Positions 9,476-20,300 of a DNA stretch of 35,602 bases are shown piece after piece. Position 1 is the stretch's first letter. Each line of letters opens with the position of its first letter. The notes below the pieces were generated by a model. That model was not told the DNA's origin, did not search any database, and saw only the letters and a program-made list of their open reading frames with translations. The position numbers were made by a program, and so were the translations under genes. The DNA comes from Saprospiraceae bacterium (GTDB lineage Bacteria; Bacteroidota; Bacteroidia; Chitinophagales; Saprospiraceae): the NCBI GenBank assembly GCA_027030635.1, contig JALVES010000141.1:1-35602 (forward strand), given 5' to 3'.

Positions 9476-10294
9476 ATGTCAGCAAGCACAAAGCCCGTAA
9501 AGCGCGTTACCACCCACATCCTGCAGGCTATGAAGGAGCGTGGCGAGAAAATCTCCATGCTCACGGCCTACGATTTTTCCATGGCCGGCATTTTGGATGC
9601 GGCCGGTATTGACGTGCTTTTGGTAGGCGATTCGGCCTCCAATGTCATGGCAGGGCATGAGACGACCCTGCCCATTACCTTAGATCAGATGATCTATCAT
9701 GCCTCTTCCGTGGTGCGGGCCGTGAAGCGGGCTCTTGTGGTGGTGGATCTGCCCTTTGGCTCTTACCAGGGCAATTCCAAGGAGGCCCTGGCTTCGACCA
9801 TTCGCATTATGAAGGAATCCGGCGCCCATGCCGTGAAGATTGAGGGCGGGAAGGAGATTGAGGAGTCCGTCAGGCGCATCATCTCTGCCGGCGTGCCGGT
9901 GATGGGGCATTTGGGCTTGACGCCCCAATCCATTTACAAGTTTGGCACTTATACCGTGCGGGCCAAAGAAGAGGCCGAGGCCCGGAAGCTCAAAGAGGAT
10001 GCGCTGCTGCTGCAGGAACTGGGTTGCTTTGCCATTGTGTTGGAGAAAATTCCCGCTGCTCTTGGCAAGGAGGTCTCAGAGATGCTGCACATCCCCACCA
10101 TAGGTATAGGCGCCGGCCCCGATGTGGACGGCCAGGTGTTGGTAACTCACGATATGCTGGGCATCACCAAGAATTTTCATCCCCGCTTTTTGCGCCGTTA
10201 TCTGGAGTTGTACGATGCCATCAAAGAAGCCACGGAGCACTACATCAAAGATGTCAAAGAAGGGGATTTTCCCAACGAACAGGAGCAATATTGA
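9476..10294 (+). CDS. panB: 3-methyl-2-oxobutanoate hydroxymethyltransferase
   Basis: '[51 protein letters not shown]', '[25 protein letters not shown]', '[25 protein letters not shown]'. Confidence 0.96.
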   Translation: MSASTKPVKRVTTHILQAMKERGEKISMLTAYDFSMAGILDAAGIDVLLVGDSASNVMAGHETTLPITLDQMIYHASSVVRAVKRALVVVDLPFGSYQGNSKEALASTIRIMKESGAHAVKIEGGKEIEESVRRIISAGVPVMGHLGLTPQSIYKFGTYTVRAKEEAEARKLKEDALLLQELGCFAIVLEKIPAALGKEVSEMLHIPTIGIGAGPDVDGQVLVTHDMLGITKNFHPRFLRRYLELYDAIKEATEHYIKDVKEGDFPNEQEQY

Positions 10295-10332
10295 TTCCTC
10301 TTACGAATCACTTACAAACTAAAACAAGCCTT

Positions 10333-10875
10333 ATGAAAAGTTCTTTTTTCTTTGTCGCCCTGTTGGCCATGCTGGCCCTCGGCGCCTGTAAATCCGAGCC
10401 CGAAGCCGAAGCCGGAGACGGAAACAAAACAGATGCTTCTTCCAAACCGGCCGCTCAGTCGCAGGAAGACGTCATTGGCATCGTGCCTTACGAGGGCGGC
10501 GTGCTCAGTGAGCAGTCTCTGAATCTGTTGGACGCCCTGTCTTCAGGCTATTGGTATGTGCATGCTTATTTGACTTTTAAAGACCGCAAGGAAAATTTTG
10601 AAAAGCACAAAGGTCGCTGGTATCAATTTACCCGAGACGGACACATCACTGCCGGTAAATGGAAAGAAGCAGTTACACAGGGAACCTGGACCTATTATCC
10701 GCAAAAGGCCATTTTGACCATTCGCACAGAAGACCCCTCTTATACAGGCGAATTTACCATTAAGGCTGCTACTGATTTCTCTGTGATGATTTGGGTAGGT
10801 ACCGAAACTTACCAACAAACCGATGTGCAGGCCAAGTTGGAAAACTACCTTCAGCTCATGGATACCCTGCCTTGA
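10333..10875 (+). CDS. Hypothetical lipoprotein
   Basis: MKSSFFFVALLAMLALGACKSEPEAEAG lipobox; the reported ORF begins upstream (10024) inside panB, so ATG 10333 is preferred. Confidence 0.75.
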   Translation: MKSSFFFVALLAMLALGACKSEPEAEAGDGNKTDASSKPAAQSQEDVIGIVPYEGGVLSEQSLNLLDALSSGYWYVHAYLTFKDRKENFEKHKGRWYQFTRDGHITAGKWKEAVTQGTWTYYPQKAILTIRTEDPSYTGEFTIKAATDFSVMIWVGTETYQQTDVQAKLENYLQLMDTLP

Positions 10876-10933
10876 TGTAAGAGTTTGCAACTGCCTGTCG
10901 GCGTACGCAACCATAGACCTAAAAAAAAACACC

Positions 10934-11800
10934 ATGAGATTCTTAAGCTTCTTCTTTCTCCTCCTCACATTGCTCGCCTGCAAGAATGAGCAAAAGCCTC
11001 AGGACAGTGAAACGCCCACTCCCGAGCAACAGCAACAACAGCCTGAGCAAACCGCCGAAGACAAGGCCCTGGCGCTCGAGCCTATAGACCCCATTGCCCT
11101 GCAGGGCGTGCGCACGCGCTGGTCGTGGATTGGCACGGGCATCTCAGAGGTGAAGTCCGTAAAATCTGTGCCCGGGCTCAAGGCCGAAATTTTGCCGGAA
11201 GGCGATTTGCTCTTTACCATCGTGGGCGACATCGGTTCGCTCAACGTGGTGCAACTCGAAACGCCCGAGGGCAGAGTAGATTTATTGTTGCGCGAGGCCG
11301 GAAACATACCGGCGGCTTTCCGCTTAAAAGACAAGGGCTACAAAGACGTGCGCGTAGTGGGCGACATGAACAACTGGGATGCCTCCCGCGGCCTGATGGT
11401 GAAAAAAGGCAAGGTCTGGGAGCTCATCTTCCCCCTGCCTCCCGGCAACTATCGCTATCGCTTTGTCGTTGATGGCAAGCCCATGCCCGATCCCATCAAT
11501 CCCAATAAGGGCAAAGACGATCAGGGACAGCCGGTTTCCGTCTATAAGATCAAACCCAAAGGCGGCAGCAAGCAGGCCCTGCCGGAGGTCGAACTGGTGG
11601 AAGTGGATGGGCCCGTGGTGCATTTGCATTTGCCGAAAGGCGGCGTAGCCATAGCGCTGCTCAACAACCGCCAAATGCCCGTCAAACTACAGGATCAAGA
11701 GGCCTTTGTACAGCTTCCGCAAAATGCAAGTGGAACCTTGCGGGTTTACGTGCAAAACGAAGCCGGCCTGGGCGGGCCTCTGGTGGTGCCCGTTCCTTAA
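10934..11800 (+). CDS. Lipoprotein with AMPK-CBM/CBM48-like domain
   Basis: MRFLSFFFLLLTLLACKNEQ lipobox; 'DVRVVGDMNNWDASRGLMVKKGKVWELIFPLPPGNYRYRFVVDGKPMPDPINP' resembles a glycogen-binding early-set domain. Confidence 0.75.
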   Translation: MRFLSFFFLLLTLLACKNEQKPQDSETPTPEQQQQQPEQTAEDKALALEPIDPIALQGVRTRWSWIGTGISEVKSVKSVPGLKAEILPEGDLLFTIVGDIGSLNVVQLETPEGRVDLLLREAGNIPAAFRLKDKGYKDVRVVGDMNNWDASRGLMVKKGKVWELIFPLPPGNYRYRFVVDGKPMPDPINPNKGKDDQGQPVSVYKIKPKGGSKQALPEVELVEVDGPVVHLHLPKGGVAIALLNNRQMPVKLQDQEAFVQLPQNASGTLRVYVQNEAGLGGPLVVPVP

Positions 11801-11843
11801 ACTTCCGTCAGCAGTCTGACATTTGGGAATTGCGGGAGAAACC

Positions 11844-11851
11844 TATCTTTG
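11844..11851 (+). promoter_or_regulatory. Candidate -7 element TATCTTTG, 4 nt before the ATG
   Basis: tatctttgcggcATG; matches TAnnTTTG. Confidence 0.5.
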
Positions 11852-11855
11852 CGGC

Positions 11856-12863
11856 ATGAAAAAAATCGTCTATTCGCTTCTGATACTCTCTTTTTTGCTT
11901 TCGCAAAATGCGTGCAAAGAGGAATTGATTCTCTCTGCTCCCTGGAAGGACATCCCCGTGGTCTATGCCATGATTAACCGTTTGGATACCGCTTATTACG
12001 TGCGCATAGAAAAAGTCTTCATAGACCCCGCCGGAGATGCGGCCGAGGTGGCCATGAATCCGGATTCCATTTACTATCCCGAAGACGCCCTTACCGTCTT
12101 TCTGACCAACAAGCAAACCGGCCAGAAAGTGGAATTGCAGCGGGTAGATGGCGCGGCGGAGGGCTATCCCCGCGAGCAGGGGCCCTTTGCCGACATGCCC
12201 AACTATCTGTACAAACTGAAAGCCTCTCAACTGCCCCTGACGGGAAAAGAACCCCTCTTGCTGACCATTGAGCGTCAGGGCGATTTGCCCGATGTAACAG
12301 CCGAAGCTGTCGTCCTCGGTGAAATTAAACCCTCCGGCATTCAGGATATGTCGCAGGTTACTTTTAAATACGACCAGGAGCGCTCCTTTCGCTGGACCAG
12401 CGGCTCCGAAGCCCGCATCTTTGACGTGGAAATGCACATCCACTACGATGAGTGGACTGCCGGAAGCCCCGATGTGGAAACCAAAACCCTGGTCTGGCCC
12501 ATGGCCCTCGGCGTACCTCACGACGACAATTCTTCCACCACCGTTGTGAAAATAGAAGGCATCAATTTCTTCACCTATCTGGCCGCTTCCCTCGAAGCTG
12601 ACCCCAACACTTTGAGGCAATTCAAAGGCATGGATATGGTCGTTACCGGTGCAGGCGAAGCCATTGAGCAATACATCAGAATTACGGAATCCAATACCGG
12701 CATCACCAGCGCTCAGGAACTCCCGCTCTACACCAATGTGGAAAACGGCCTGGGCATCTTCAGCTCCATAACCCGCGGCGCCGTCTATAACCTCCAGCTC
12801 AGCGCAACCAGCCTTGAATTACTCAAAAACGGGGAATATACTCAGGAGCTTAATTTTCAATAG
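11856..12863 (+). CDS. DUF4249-like lipoprotein
   Basis: MKKIVYSLLILSFLLSQNACKEELIL lipobox-like; overall pattern (Pro-Val-Val-Tyr..., 'ALTVFLTNKQTGQKVEL', 'YLYKLKASQLPLTGKEPLLLTIERQG') resembles DUF4249. Family assignment tentative. Confidence 0.6.
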   Translation: MKKIVYSLLILSFLLSQNACKEELILSAPWKDIPVVYAMINRLDTAYYVRIEKVFIDPAGDAAEVAMNPDSIYYPEDALTVFLTNKQTGQKVELQRVDGAAEGYPREQGPFADMPNYLYKLKASQLPLTGKEPLLLTIERQGDLPDVTAEAVVLGEIKPSGIQDMSQVTFKYDQERSFRWTSGSEARIFDVEMHIHYDEWTAGSPDVETKTLVWPMALGVPHDDNSSTTVVKIEGINFFTYLAASLEADPNTLRQFKGMDMVVTGAGEAIEQYIRITESNTGITSAQELPLYTNVENGLGIFSSITRGAVYNLQLSATSLELLKNGEYTQELNFQ

Positions 12864-12896
12864 ATGTCATAGTTTTGTCTTAAACCTCCCCATTTC

Positions 12897-12911
12897 CTGA
12901 CTTTTTGTCAG
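12897..12911. promoter_or_regulatory. Inverted repeat CTGAC-TTTTT-GTCAG upstream of the dnaK promoter
   Basis: ctgactttttgtcag read directly; 11 nt upstream of the TGGCAC element. Confidence 0.5.
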
Positions 12912-12922
12912 TTTTGGACGCT

Positions 12923-12938
12923 TGGCACATCCCTTGCA
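12923..12938 (+). promoter_or_regulatory. Candidate sigma-54 (RpoN) -24/-12 promoter of dnaK: TGGCAC-ATCCC-TTGCA
   Basis: Close match to the TGGCAC-N5-TTGCW consensus with correct GG/GC spacing; 63 nt before the dnaK ATG. Confidence 0.7.
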
Positions 12939-13001
12939 ATAGGACAAGTGTGTTTATACACCTTGTGAAATCAGCCAACTCAAACTAAAAAATAAACTGA
13001 C

Positions 13002-14924
13002 ATGGGAAAAATCATAGGAATTGACTTGGGAACCACGAACTCTGTCGTTGCCGTTATGGAGGGCAACGAGCCTGTAGTTATTCCCAATGAAGAAGGAAAA
13101 CGCACCACGCCTTCGGTGGTGGCTTTCCTCGATAATGGTGAGCGCAAAATTGGTGACCCGGCCAAGCGTCAGGCCATCACAAACTCGCATCGCACCATTT
13201 CCTCCATCAAGCGCTTTATGGGGCGTCGTTATTCGGAAGTGAAAGACGAAATCAAAAAAGTGCCTTATAAAGTCGTACAAGGACCCAACGATACCGTTCG
13301 CGTAGAAGTGGATGGTCGCATGTACTCGCCCCAGGAAATTTCTGCCATGATCCTTCAAAAAATGAAGAAAGTGGCCAGCGACTTTCTGGGCCAGGAAGTG
13401 AAGGAAGCGGTGATTACCGTTCCGGCTTACTTCAACGACTCCCAGCGCCAGGCTACCAAAGAAGCCGGTGAAATTGCCGGTCTGACGGTCAAACGCATCG
13501 TCAACGAGCCTACGGCTGCGGCCCTGGCTTATGGCCTGGACAAAAAAGACAAAGAAGTTACCGTTGCAGTGTATGACCTCGGCGGGGGTACCTTCGACAT
13601 CTCCATCCTCGACCTCGGGGGCGGCGTTTTTGAAGTGAAAGCTACCAATGGCGACACCCACCTCGGTGGAGACGACTTCGACCAGGTACTCATTGACTAT
13701 CTGGCCGATGAGTTCAAGAAAGACGAAGGCATAGACCTTCGCAAAGACCCCATGGCTTTGCAACGCCTGAAAGAAGCCGCCGAAAAGGCCAAGATTGAAC
13801 TGTCTTCTACGACGGAGACGGAGGTCAATCTGCCCTACATCACGGCTGTGGACGGCGTGCCCAAGCACCTGGTCAGGAAAATCACGCGTGCGCAATTTGA
13901 AAAAATGGTGGACTCCCTGATTCAGCGCACCATTGGCCCGGTGAAGCAGGCTTTGAAAGATGCCGGTATTACGGCCAAAGATGTGGATGAAATCATCATG
14001 GTCGGTGGTTCTACCCGTATTCCCGCCGTGCAGGCTGCCGTGGAGAAATTCTTCGGCAAGAAACTGCACAAAGGCGTGAACCCCGATGAGGTAGTGGCCA
14101 TAGGTGCCGCCATTCAGGGTGGTATCCTCAGCGGCGATGTGCAGGATGTGATTCTGCTCGACGTTACGCCTCTGTCTATGGGTATCGAAACCATGGGTGG
14201 TGTGTACGACGTCATCATCCCCGCAAATACCACCGTGCCGGTACACAAGACGAAAGTGTATTCTACGGCTGCAGACAACCAGCCCTCTGTGGAGATTCAC
14301 GTCTTGCAGGGTGAGCGCCCCATGGCTAAGGACAACCGCACCGTAGCCCGCTTCATCCTCGATGGCATCCCGCCTGCTCCGCGTGGTGTACCTCAAATCG
14401 AAGTGAGCTTCGACATTGACGCCAACGGTATCCTGCAGGTAACGGCCAAAGACAAAGGCACCGGCAAAGAGCAGTCTGTACGCGTCGAAGCTTCTACGGG
14501 CCTGACCAAAGAAGAAATCGAAAAGATGAAGGCCGAAGCTGCCGCTCATGCCGAGGAAGACCGCAAGGCCCGCGAGCGCGCCGAAAAACTCAATGCCGCC
14601 GATTCGCTCATCTTCCAGAGCGAAAAGCAATTGAACGAGTACGGTGAGAAACTGCCCGACGACAAGAAAAGCGCCATCGAAAGCGCTCTGAACGAACTGC
14701 GCGAAGCCCATAAGAGCGAAGACCTGGCCGCCATTGACAGCGCCATGGAAAAACTCAATGCCGCATGGCAGGCTGCCAGTGCAGAAATGTACCAGGCAAG
14801 CCAGGGCGATGCCGCAGCCGGCAACGGCGCCGGAGCCGGAGCCGGAACCTCTGACGCAGGCAGCACAGGCGCCGATGACGTTACGGATGTCGAATTCGAA
14901 GAAGTCGAAGACGACAACAAATAA
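13002..14924 (+). CDS. dnaK: Molecular chaperone DnaK (Hsp70)
   Basis: '[42 protein letters not shown]', '[14 protein letters not shown]', C-terminal '[15 protein letters not shown]'. Confidence 0.99.
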   Translation: MGKIIGIDLGTTNSVVAVMEGNEPVVIPNEEGKRTTPSVVAFLDNGERKIGDPAKRQAITNSHRTISSIKRFMGRRYSEVKDEIKKVPYKVVQGPNDTVRVEVDGRMYSPQEISAMILQKMKKVASDFLGQEVKEAVITVPAYFNDSQRQATKEAGEIAGLTVKRIVNEPTAAALAYGLDKKDKEVTVAVYDLGGGTFDISILDLGGGVFEVKATNGDTHLGGDDFDQVLIDYLADEFKKDEGIDLRKDPMALQRLKEAAEKAKIELSSTTETEVNLPYITAVDGVPKHLVRKITRAQFEKMVDSLIQRTIGPVKQALKDAGITAKDVDEIIMVGGSTRIPAVQAAVEKFFGKKLHKGVNPDEVVAIGAAIQGGILSGDVQDVILLDVTPLSMGIETMGGVYDVIIPANTTVPVHKTKVYSTAADNQPSVEIHVLQGERPMAKDNRTVARFILDGIPPAPRGVPQIEVSFDIDANGILQVTAKDKGTGKEQSVRVEASTGLTKEEIEKMKAEAAAHAEEDRKARERAEKLNAADSLIFQSEKQLNEYGEKLPDDKKSAIESALNELREAHKSEDLAAIDSAMEKLNAAWQAASAEMYQASQGDAAAGNGAGAGAGTSDAGSTGADDVTDVEFEEVEDDNK

Positions 14925-14965
14925 CAGGAACAGAGAACTTGCAGCCCGCTGCAAGCCAGGACTTC

Positions 14966-14997
14966 AAAGCGCCGGCCCAAAGGCCGGCGCTTTTTTT
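14966..14997 (+). terminator. Rho-independent terminator after dnaK
   Basis: AAAGCGCCGGCC-CAAA-GGCCGGCGCTTT perfect 12-bp stem followed by a T run. Confidence 0.93.
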
Positions 14998-15018
14998 ATT
15001 CCAACCATTAAAAAAGTT

Positions 15019-15026
15019 TATCTTTG
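15019..15026 (+). promoter_or_regulatory. Candidate -7 element TATCTTTG for folD operon
   Basis: Matches TAnnTTTG; lies between the dnaK terminator and the folD ATG. Confidence 0.55.
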
Positions 15027-15088
15027 CCACCTGAGAGCAGGCTCCAGGCTGTGTACCCGCAAATGCCAACATAAAATCCATACTTCTC

Positions 15089-15985
15089 ATGTATCAACTC
15101 CTCGATGGAAAGGCCCTTTCCAAAACCATCAAAGAAGAAATTGCCCGCGAAGTTTCTGCCATCACTGCCGAAGGAAGCCGCCCGCCGCATCTCGCTGCAG
15201 TCTTGATCGGCGAAGACCCCGCCAGCCAGGCCTACGTGCGCAGCAAAGTACGCTCCTGCGAGCAGGTGGGCTTCCAATCGAGCCTGATACGTCGTCCGGC
15301 GGATATTTCCCAGGAAGAATTGATGCAAATTGTCAGAGAACTCAACGAGAATCCCGATATTGACGGCTTTATCGTGCAGTTGCCTCTGCCCGCTCACTTG
15401 GATGAAGACGAAGTGCTTTTGGCCATAGCTCCGGAAAAAGATGTAGATGGCTTTCACCCCATGAACGTGGGTCTCATGGCGCTGGGCATGCCCCGCTATC
15501 TGCCGGCTACGCCCTACGGCATTTTGCAAATGCTGGAGCGCTACGAAATCCCCACCGAAGGCAAAAACTGTCTCATCATCGGCCGCAGCAACATCGTCGG
15601 CACGCCGCTCAGCCTGCTGCTTTCGCGCAAAGGCTATCCGGGCAATTGCACCGTAACACTGGCTCACAGCCGCACCCAAAACCTGCCGGAACTGGCTCGC
15701 CGGGCCGATATCCTCGTGGCTGCCATTGGCCGCCCGCGCATGGTTACAGCCGATATGGTCAAAGAGGGTGCCGTCGTCATTGATGTGGGCATCAATCGCG
15801 TCGAAGAGCACACAGCCAAAAGAGGCTATCGCCTGGTCGGTGATGTGGACTTTGAGGCCGTAGCCCCTAAGTGCTCTTACATCACACCCGTACCCGGAGG
15901 CGTAGGCCTGATGACGGTGGTGAGCCTTTTGTTAAATACTTTAAAGGCTTTTAAGCTGAGATGCCAGACTGAAGTGCAGGTCTGA
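15089..15985 (+). CDS. folD: Bifunctional methylenetetrahydrofolate dehydrogenase/cyclohydrolase
   Basis: 'DIDGFIVQLPLPAHLDEDEVLLAIAPEKDVDGFHPMNVG', 'LIIGRSNIVGTPLSLLL', 'VTPVPGGVGLMTVVSLLLNT'-type C-terminus. Confidence 0.97.
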   Translation: MYQLLDGKALSKTIKEEIAREVSAITAEGSRPPHLAAVLIGEDPASQAYVRSKVRSCEQVGFQSSLIRRPADISQEELMQIVRELNENPDIDGFIVQLPLPAHLDEDEVLLAIAPEKDVDGFHPMNVGLMALGMPRYLPATPYGILQMLERYEIPTEGKNCLIIGRSNIVGTPLSLLLSRKGYPGNCTVTLAHSRTQNLPELARRADILVAAIGRPRMVTADMVKEGAVVIDVGINRVEEHTAKRGYRLVGDVDFEAVAPKCSYITPVPGGVGLMTVVSLLLNTLKAFKLRCQTEVQV

Positions 15986-16010
15986 GCTGCAAACGCAACA
16001 ACTCGTAACC

Positions 16011-16529
16011 ATGACTTCTAAGCAAGGAACCGAACACATGCTCCGGCAGCTGGCCGAAGTGCTCGACCAACTGCCCGATGACGTCTATGCGCGCCCCTTG
16101 GATGTCTTTAACGGCTCTTCCATAGGGCAGCACTTCCGGCATATCTACAACTTTTACGAAATCCTTTTTCGCCGTTGGCAGGATGGCCTCGTGGATTATG
16201 CCGACCGCCAACGCGAAACGGAAGTGGAGACCAATGCTTCCTTCGCAGCCACCCTTTTCCGCCGCCTGATGGAACAACTTCCCGGCCTTGAGGAAGAAAA
16301 AAATCTCAAAGTCCTTTCCGATTTTAGCGAAAGCGATACCAACGACCGCCGCCCGTTGGTGGATTCTTCCGTAGGCAGAGAACTGGCCTATGCCTTTGAC
16401 CATGCCGTGCATCATCTCGCCATCATCAAAGTGGGGATGAAAGTGGCCTTCCCGCAAATCCCCCTGCCCGAAGACCTCGGCGTGGCGCCTTCTACCCTGC
16501 GATACCTCTCGAACCAGAGCAAGAACTGA
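16011..16529 (+). CDS. DinB-superfamily-like protein
   Basis: Small helical protein with 'SIGQHFRHIYNFYE' and 'AYAFDHAVHHLAIIKVGMK' His motifs. Confidence 0.7.
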   Translation: MTSKQGTEHMLRQLAEVLDQLPDDVYARPLDVFNGSSIGQHFRHIYNFYEILFRRWQDGLVDYADRQRETEVETNASFAATLFRRLMEQLPGLEEEKNLKVLSDFSESDTNDRRPLVDSSVGRELAYAFDHAVHHLAIIKVGMKVAFPQIPLPEDLGVAPSTLRYLSNQSKN

Positions 16530-16534
16530 GCCGG

Positions 16535-17377
16535 ATGGAGAGCCTGCTGTATCAAATCTCTTGCCCGGAAAGCGAGCGGGAGGCCTGCCTCGCCCTGCTG
16601 GGCCAGTGGCCTTTCTATGCCTTTGAAGCCGATGAAAAGGGCTGGAAGGCCTACCTCTTCCAAAAGGACAAAACAGCAGGCATGGATGCCGCCCTGCGCT
16701 CCTGCATGGACGAACGGGGCTGGACGCTGAGAACCGCCGCGCAACCCCTGCCCAAAGAAAACTGGAACGCCCGCTGGGAAGCCTCCTTCCAACCCGTGCG
16801 CATAGGTGATTTTTGCGGCATCCGGGCTGTATTTCACCCCTCTTTTGAGCCGCCGGTTTTGCATGAACTGATCATTCAGCCCAAGATGGCCTTCGGCACC
16901 GGCCACCACGAAACGACTTATATGATGGTGGAGTTGATGCAGGACTTGTCCCTGCAAGGCGCCCGCGTTTTTGACTACGGCTGTGGAACCGGTGTTCTGG
17001 CAATCCTTTCGGCAAAGCTCGGGGCAGAAGAAATTTACGCCATAGACATCGAAGAGGCAGCCTGTGAAAACACCCCGGAAAATGCCGCAATGAACGGCCT
17101 GGAAGAGGGCAAAATAAGAGTCCGACAAGGCGATTTGTCCGTTCTGGACGAAACCGGCTTCGATTTTATTTTGGCGAACATCAATAGAGGCGTAATTTTG
17201 GCTTCGCTTCCGCAAATGAAATCGCTGCTCAAACCGGCGGGGCGTCTGCTCATTTCGGGCTTTCTGCGCGAAGACGAAGCGCTCATGCTGAGCGAGACGC
17301 AGAAAGTTGGCTTTAAGCTTTTGCGCAGGGCACAAAAAGGCGCCTGGCTGGCGTTTGAACTGGGCGTTGAACGCTAA
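16535..17377 (+). CDS. prmA: Ribosomal protein L11 methyltransferase
   Basis: 'KMAFGTGHHETTYMMVELMQDLSLQGARVFDYGCGTGVLAILSAKLGAEEIYAIDIEEAACENTPENAAMNG', 'DFILANINRGVIL'. Confidence 0.95.
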   Translation: MESLLYQISCPESEREACLALLGQWPFYAFEADEKGWKAYLFQKDKTAGMDAALRSCMDERGWTLRTAAQPLPKENWNARWEASFQPVRIGDFCGIRAVFHPSFEPPVLHELIIQPKMAFGTGHHETTYMMVELMQDLSLQGARVFDYGCGTGVLAILSAKLGAEEIYAIDIEEAACENTPENAAMNGLEEGKIRVRQGDLSVLDETGFDFILANINRGVILASLPQMKSLLKPAGRLLISGFLREDEALMLSETQKVGFKLLRRAQKGAWLAFELGVER

Positions 17378-17399
17378 ACCGAGTTATGTTTTACTGCTT

Positions 17400-20300
17400 A
17401 TGTTGAGATACATCTTTCTTCCCCTCTTACTGATTGCGAGTTCTTCCTTGCCGGCCCAAACCGTTAAAGAATTTTCCGAGAAAGGTTTCCTCAAGGAGTT
17501 TCGCGAGTTCTTCACAGCCTCCAAGCGCAAGGATTTGGTGGAGTTGTACGAGCTTTTTGCTGCCGAATACAGCGGTGGCGGGTTCACTGCAGAGCAGCAG
17601 AAGAGCATTCGCCTTGCGGCAAATGAAATGCTGGCCAAACGCATGTCGGCAACCACTCATTTTAAGGCTTACATCGAGGCCCTGCTGAATTTCCCGGCTA
17701 CGGGCGAAAATCCCAATGCGGTCTTGTATGATGACTGGGAAGAAGTGCGCGCTCAACTGATGGCCTCCATTCAAAAGCGGCAGTTTAAAAGCTATCTGAA
17801 CTTCCTGCAGGCTACCCACACCTATCTGTCGGAAGGGCTCATCAACGCCCGCTCCAGCGTGAAGTGGAAGGTCGTGGGCGGCAAACCGGATTTTGAATTC
17901 AAAGAGGGCGAAGGCGTGTTTATCTTTGACAAAGTCAATCTGGTGGCTTTCCGCAGCAAGGATTCTCTGGAGTTGAGGGAAACCTCCGGAGTCTTCTATT
18001 CCAATACCAATGCATGGAAGGGCAGGGGCGGTAAAGCCGATTGGCAGCGCCTCGGCCTGGCGCCTGAAGTTTTTGTGACTCTGGATTCTTATGAAATTGA
18101 CCTGCGTAAAGGCCTGTATCAGGCTGAGCATGCCACTTTGCACTACCCCCTCTTTTTGGGCGCAAAGGGCATCCCCGGCAAGTTTGAAGACAAGGTGAGC
18201 AAGGCAGGCGCCTCGGCTTCTTTCCCGCGCTTTACCTCTTATGAGCAAAATCTCACCATCAAAGACCTGGGGCAGGGCATTCGCTTTCGGGGCGGCTTGC
18301 GCCTCAAAGGAGCTACCGTATATGGCTTCGGCAGTCCTGACAGCAAGGCCGAATTTCGCTTTTTTGACGAACAGGGCCGCCTGCGCTTTCGCGCCGACGG
18401 AGAATCCTTCGCCATTCGCCGAGAAGAGCAGATTTCTGCTGAAAATGCCCGCATATCTATCTTTTACGGCCGGCAGGATTCCATCTATCACCCTTCGGTC
18501 AACCTGCGCTTCCACATCAAAGACAATACCATGACCATACAGCGGGGAGAGCTCGCTACGGGGCGCAATGCCTTCTTTCTGTCAGGGCATCAGGTGAGCC
18601 TGGATGCCAACGACCTCAAAGTCTATTTCCAAAGCGATTCGCTGACCGTAGGCGAACGCAGTACCCTGGGCAGAAACAGCGACGAAGTCGTTTTTGAGTC
18701 TTTGGATTTTTTCGATAAGGGCGAGTACTTCCGCATTCAGAACATCGCTTCTTACAATCCCATCGCCATCATCAAATTGACTTCTCAGGAGCTGGACTCC
18801 CGCGTGCTGGATGCCAACTATCTGGCTACCCAAATGAGCCCCGACTTTACGGTAGAAAACATCCTTACCCTGCTCTACGAACTGGAAGCCAAGGGCTTCA
18901 TCCACTACATCCCCGAAAGGCAGGAAGTGGAAGTGAAAGACAAAATCTTTCACTATGCCGACGCTGCGGCCGGCAAAGAAGATTTTGACCTGCTGCGCAT
19001 CGTCTCCAAAAAGCGGGGCACCAATGCCGTCTGCAACCTAAACACAGGCGATATCCGAATCTTTGGCGTCAAGCACGTCCGCTTCAGCCAACCCCGGCGC
19101 GTGGCGGTGATTCCGGACAAAAAGGAGGTGGTCTTGCGCTATGAGCGCGATATGAGCTTCGACGGTCATGTATTTGCCGGAAGGCTGGAGTTCTTCGGTA
19201 AAGATTTTCAGTTCGATTACGAACGCTTCCAAATGCAAAGCGACTCCATAGAGTTTATGGACATCTATCTGCCCAATGGCGAGATGGATGAGAAGGGAAA
19301 CCCCAAGGCCTTTGCCATCGGCTCCCGCATAGAAAATCTGGAAGGTGTACTGTTGATTGATGCACCCGCCAATAAATCGGGTAAGGAAGACATTGGCATT
19401 TTCCCTTCCTTCCAGTCCAAAGGCGATGCTTATTTGTATTTTGAGCGGGATTCTACCTTTAAGCGAGCCTATAAGCGGGATTCATTTTACTTCCGCATCA
19501 ACAGCTTTGGCCTGGACCATCTCGGCGCGCTCGAGTCGGGTGATTTGGACTTTACGGGCACTTTGGTTTCTGCCGGCATCTTTCAGGATATAGACGAGCG
19601 CCTGAGCCTGCAAAAGGACATGTCTCTGGGCTTCCTGCACGAAACGCCGGCAGAAGGATACGGCATTTATGGCGGGAAAGGGCGCTATAAAGGCAGCATC
19701 TCGCTCAGCAACCAGGGACTTCTCGGCGACGGCTCGCTGACTTACCTCGGTGCCACCATCCGCTCCGAAGACTTTGCCTTCCGTCCTCATGAAATGACGA
19801 GTACGGCTCGCGAATTTGCCCTCGAAGAAGACAGGACCGGAACGCCTCCCGTACCCGCAGCTTATGGCGAAGAGGTGTCCATCCATTGGAAGCCCCTGCA
19901 AGACAGCCTTTACATCCGCTCCAAGGAAAAGCCCTTTGAGCTGTTTGGCCAGGAAGACCGTCAGCTGCACGGAACGCTGGTGCTCACGCCCGGTGGTCTG
20001 AAGGGTAAGGGAGAGTTTATCTGGGAAAAAGCCAAAATGAAATCACCGCTCTTCTCTTTTGGCGCTGCCAGCGTGTCGGCGGATACTTCCCACCTCAGCA
20101 TCTGGGCCTTCGACAGCCAGGAGCTGGCCCTGAAAACCAGAAATGTAACTGCCGATGTGAATTTTGATGACCAGCTCGCCGTCTTTGAGGGCAATGATGA
20201 ATTCCCCATTGTATCCCTGCCCTTCAATAACTATGAAATTTCTATCAAGAAGTTTACCTGGGATATGGAGAAAGGTACCATCTCTTTCGCTCCCCGCGAG

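Noticed and set aside
10024-10332. N-terminal extension of the 10333-10875 lipoprotein
   Set aside because: The extension overlaps panB in another frame; the lipoprotein signal starts at 10333.
12954-14954. 666-aa antisense ORF opposite dnaK
   Set aside because: Shadow ORF from the codon bias of dnaK; low-complexity His/Phe/Gly-rich translation and no family resemblance.
17307-17399. Upstream start for the giant protein as listed in the ORF track
   Set aside because: It would extend into prmA; the signal peptide begins at ATG 17400.
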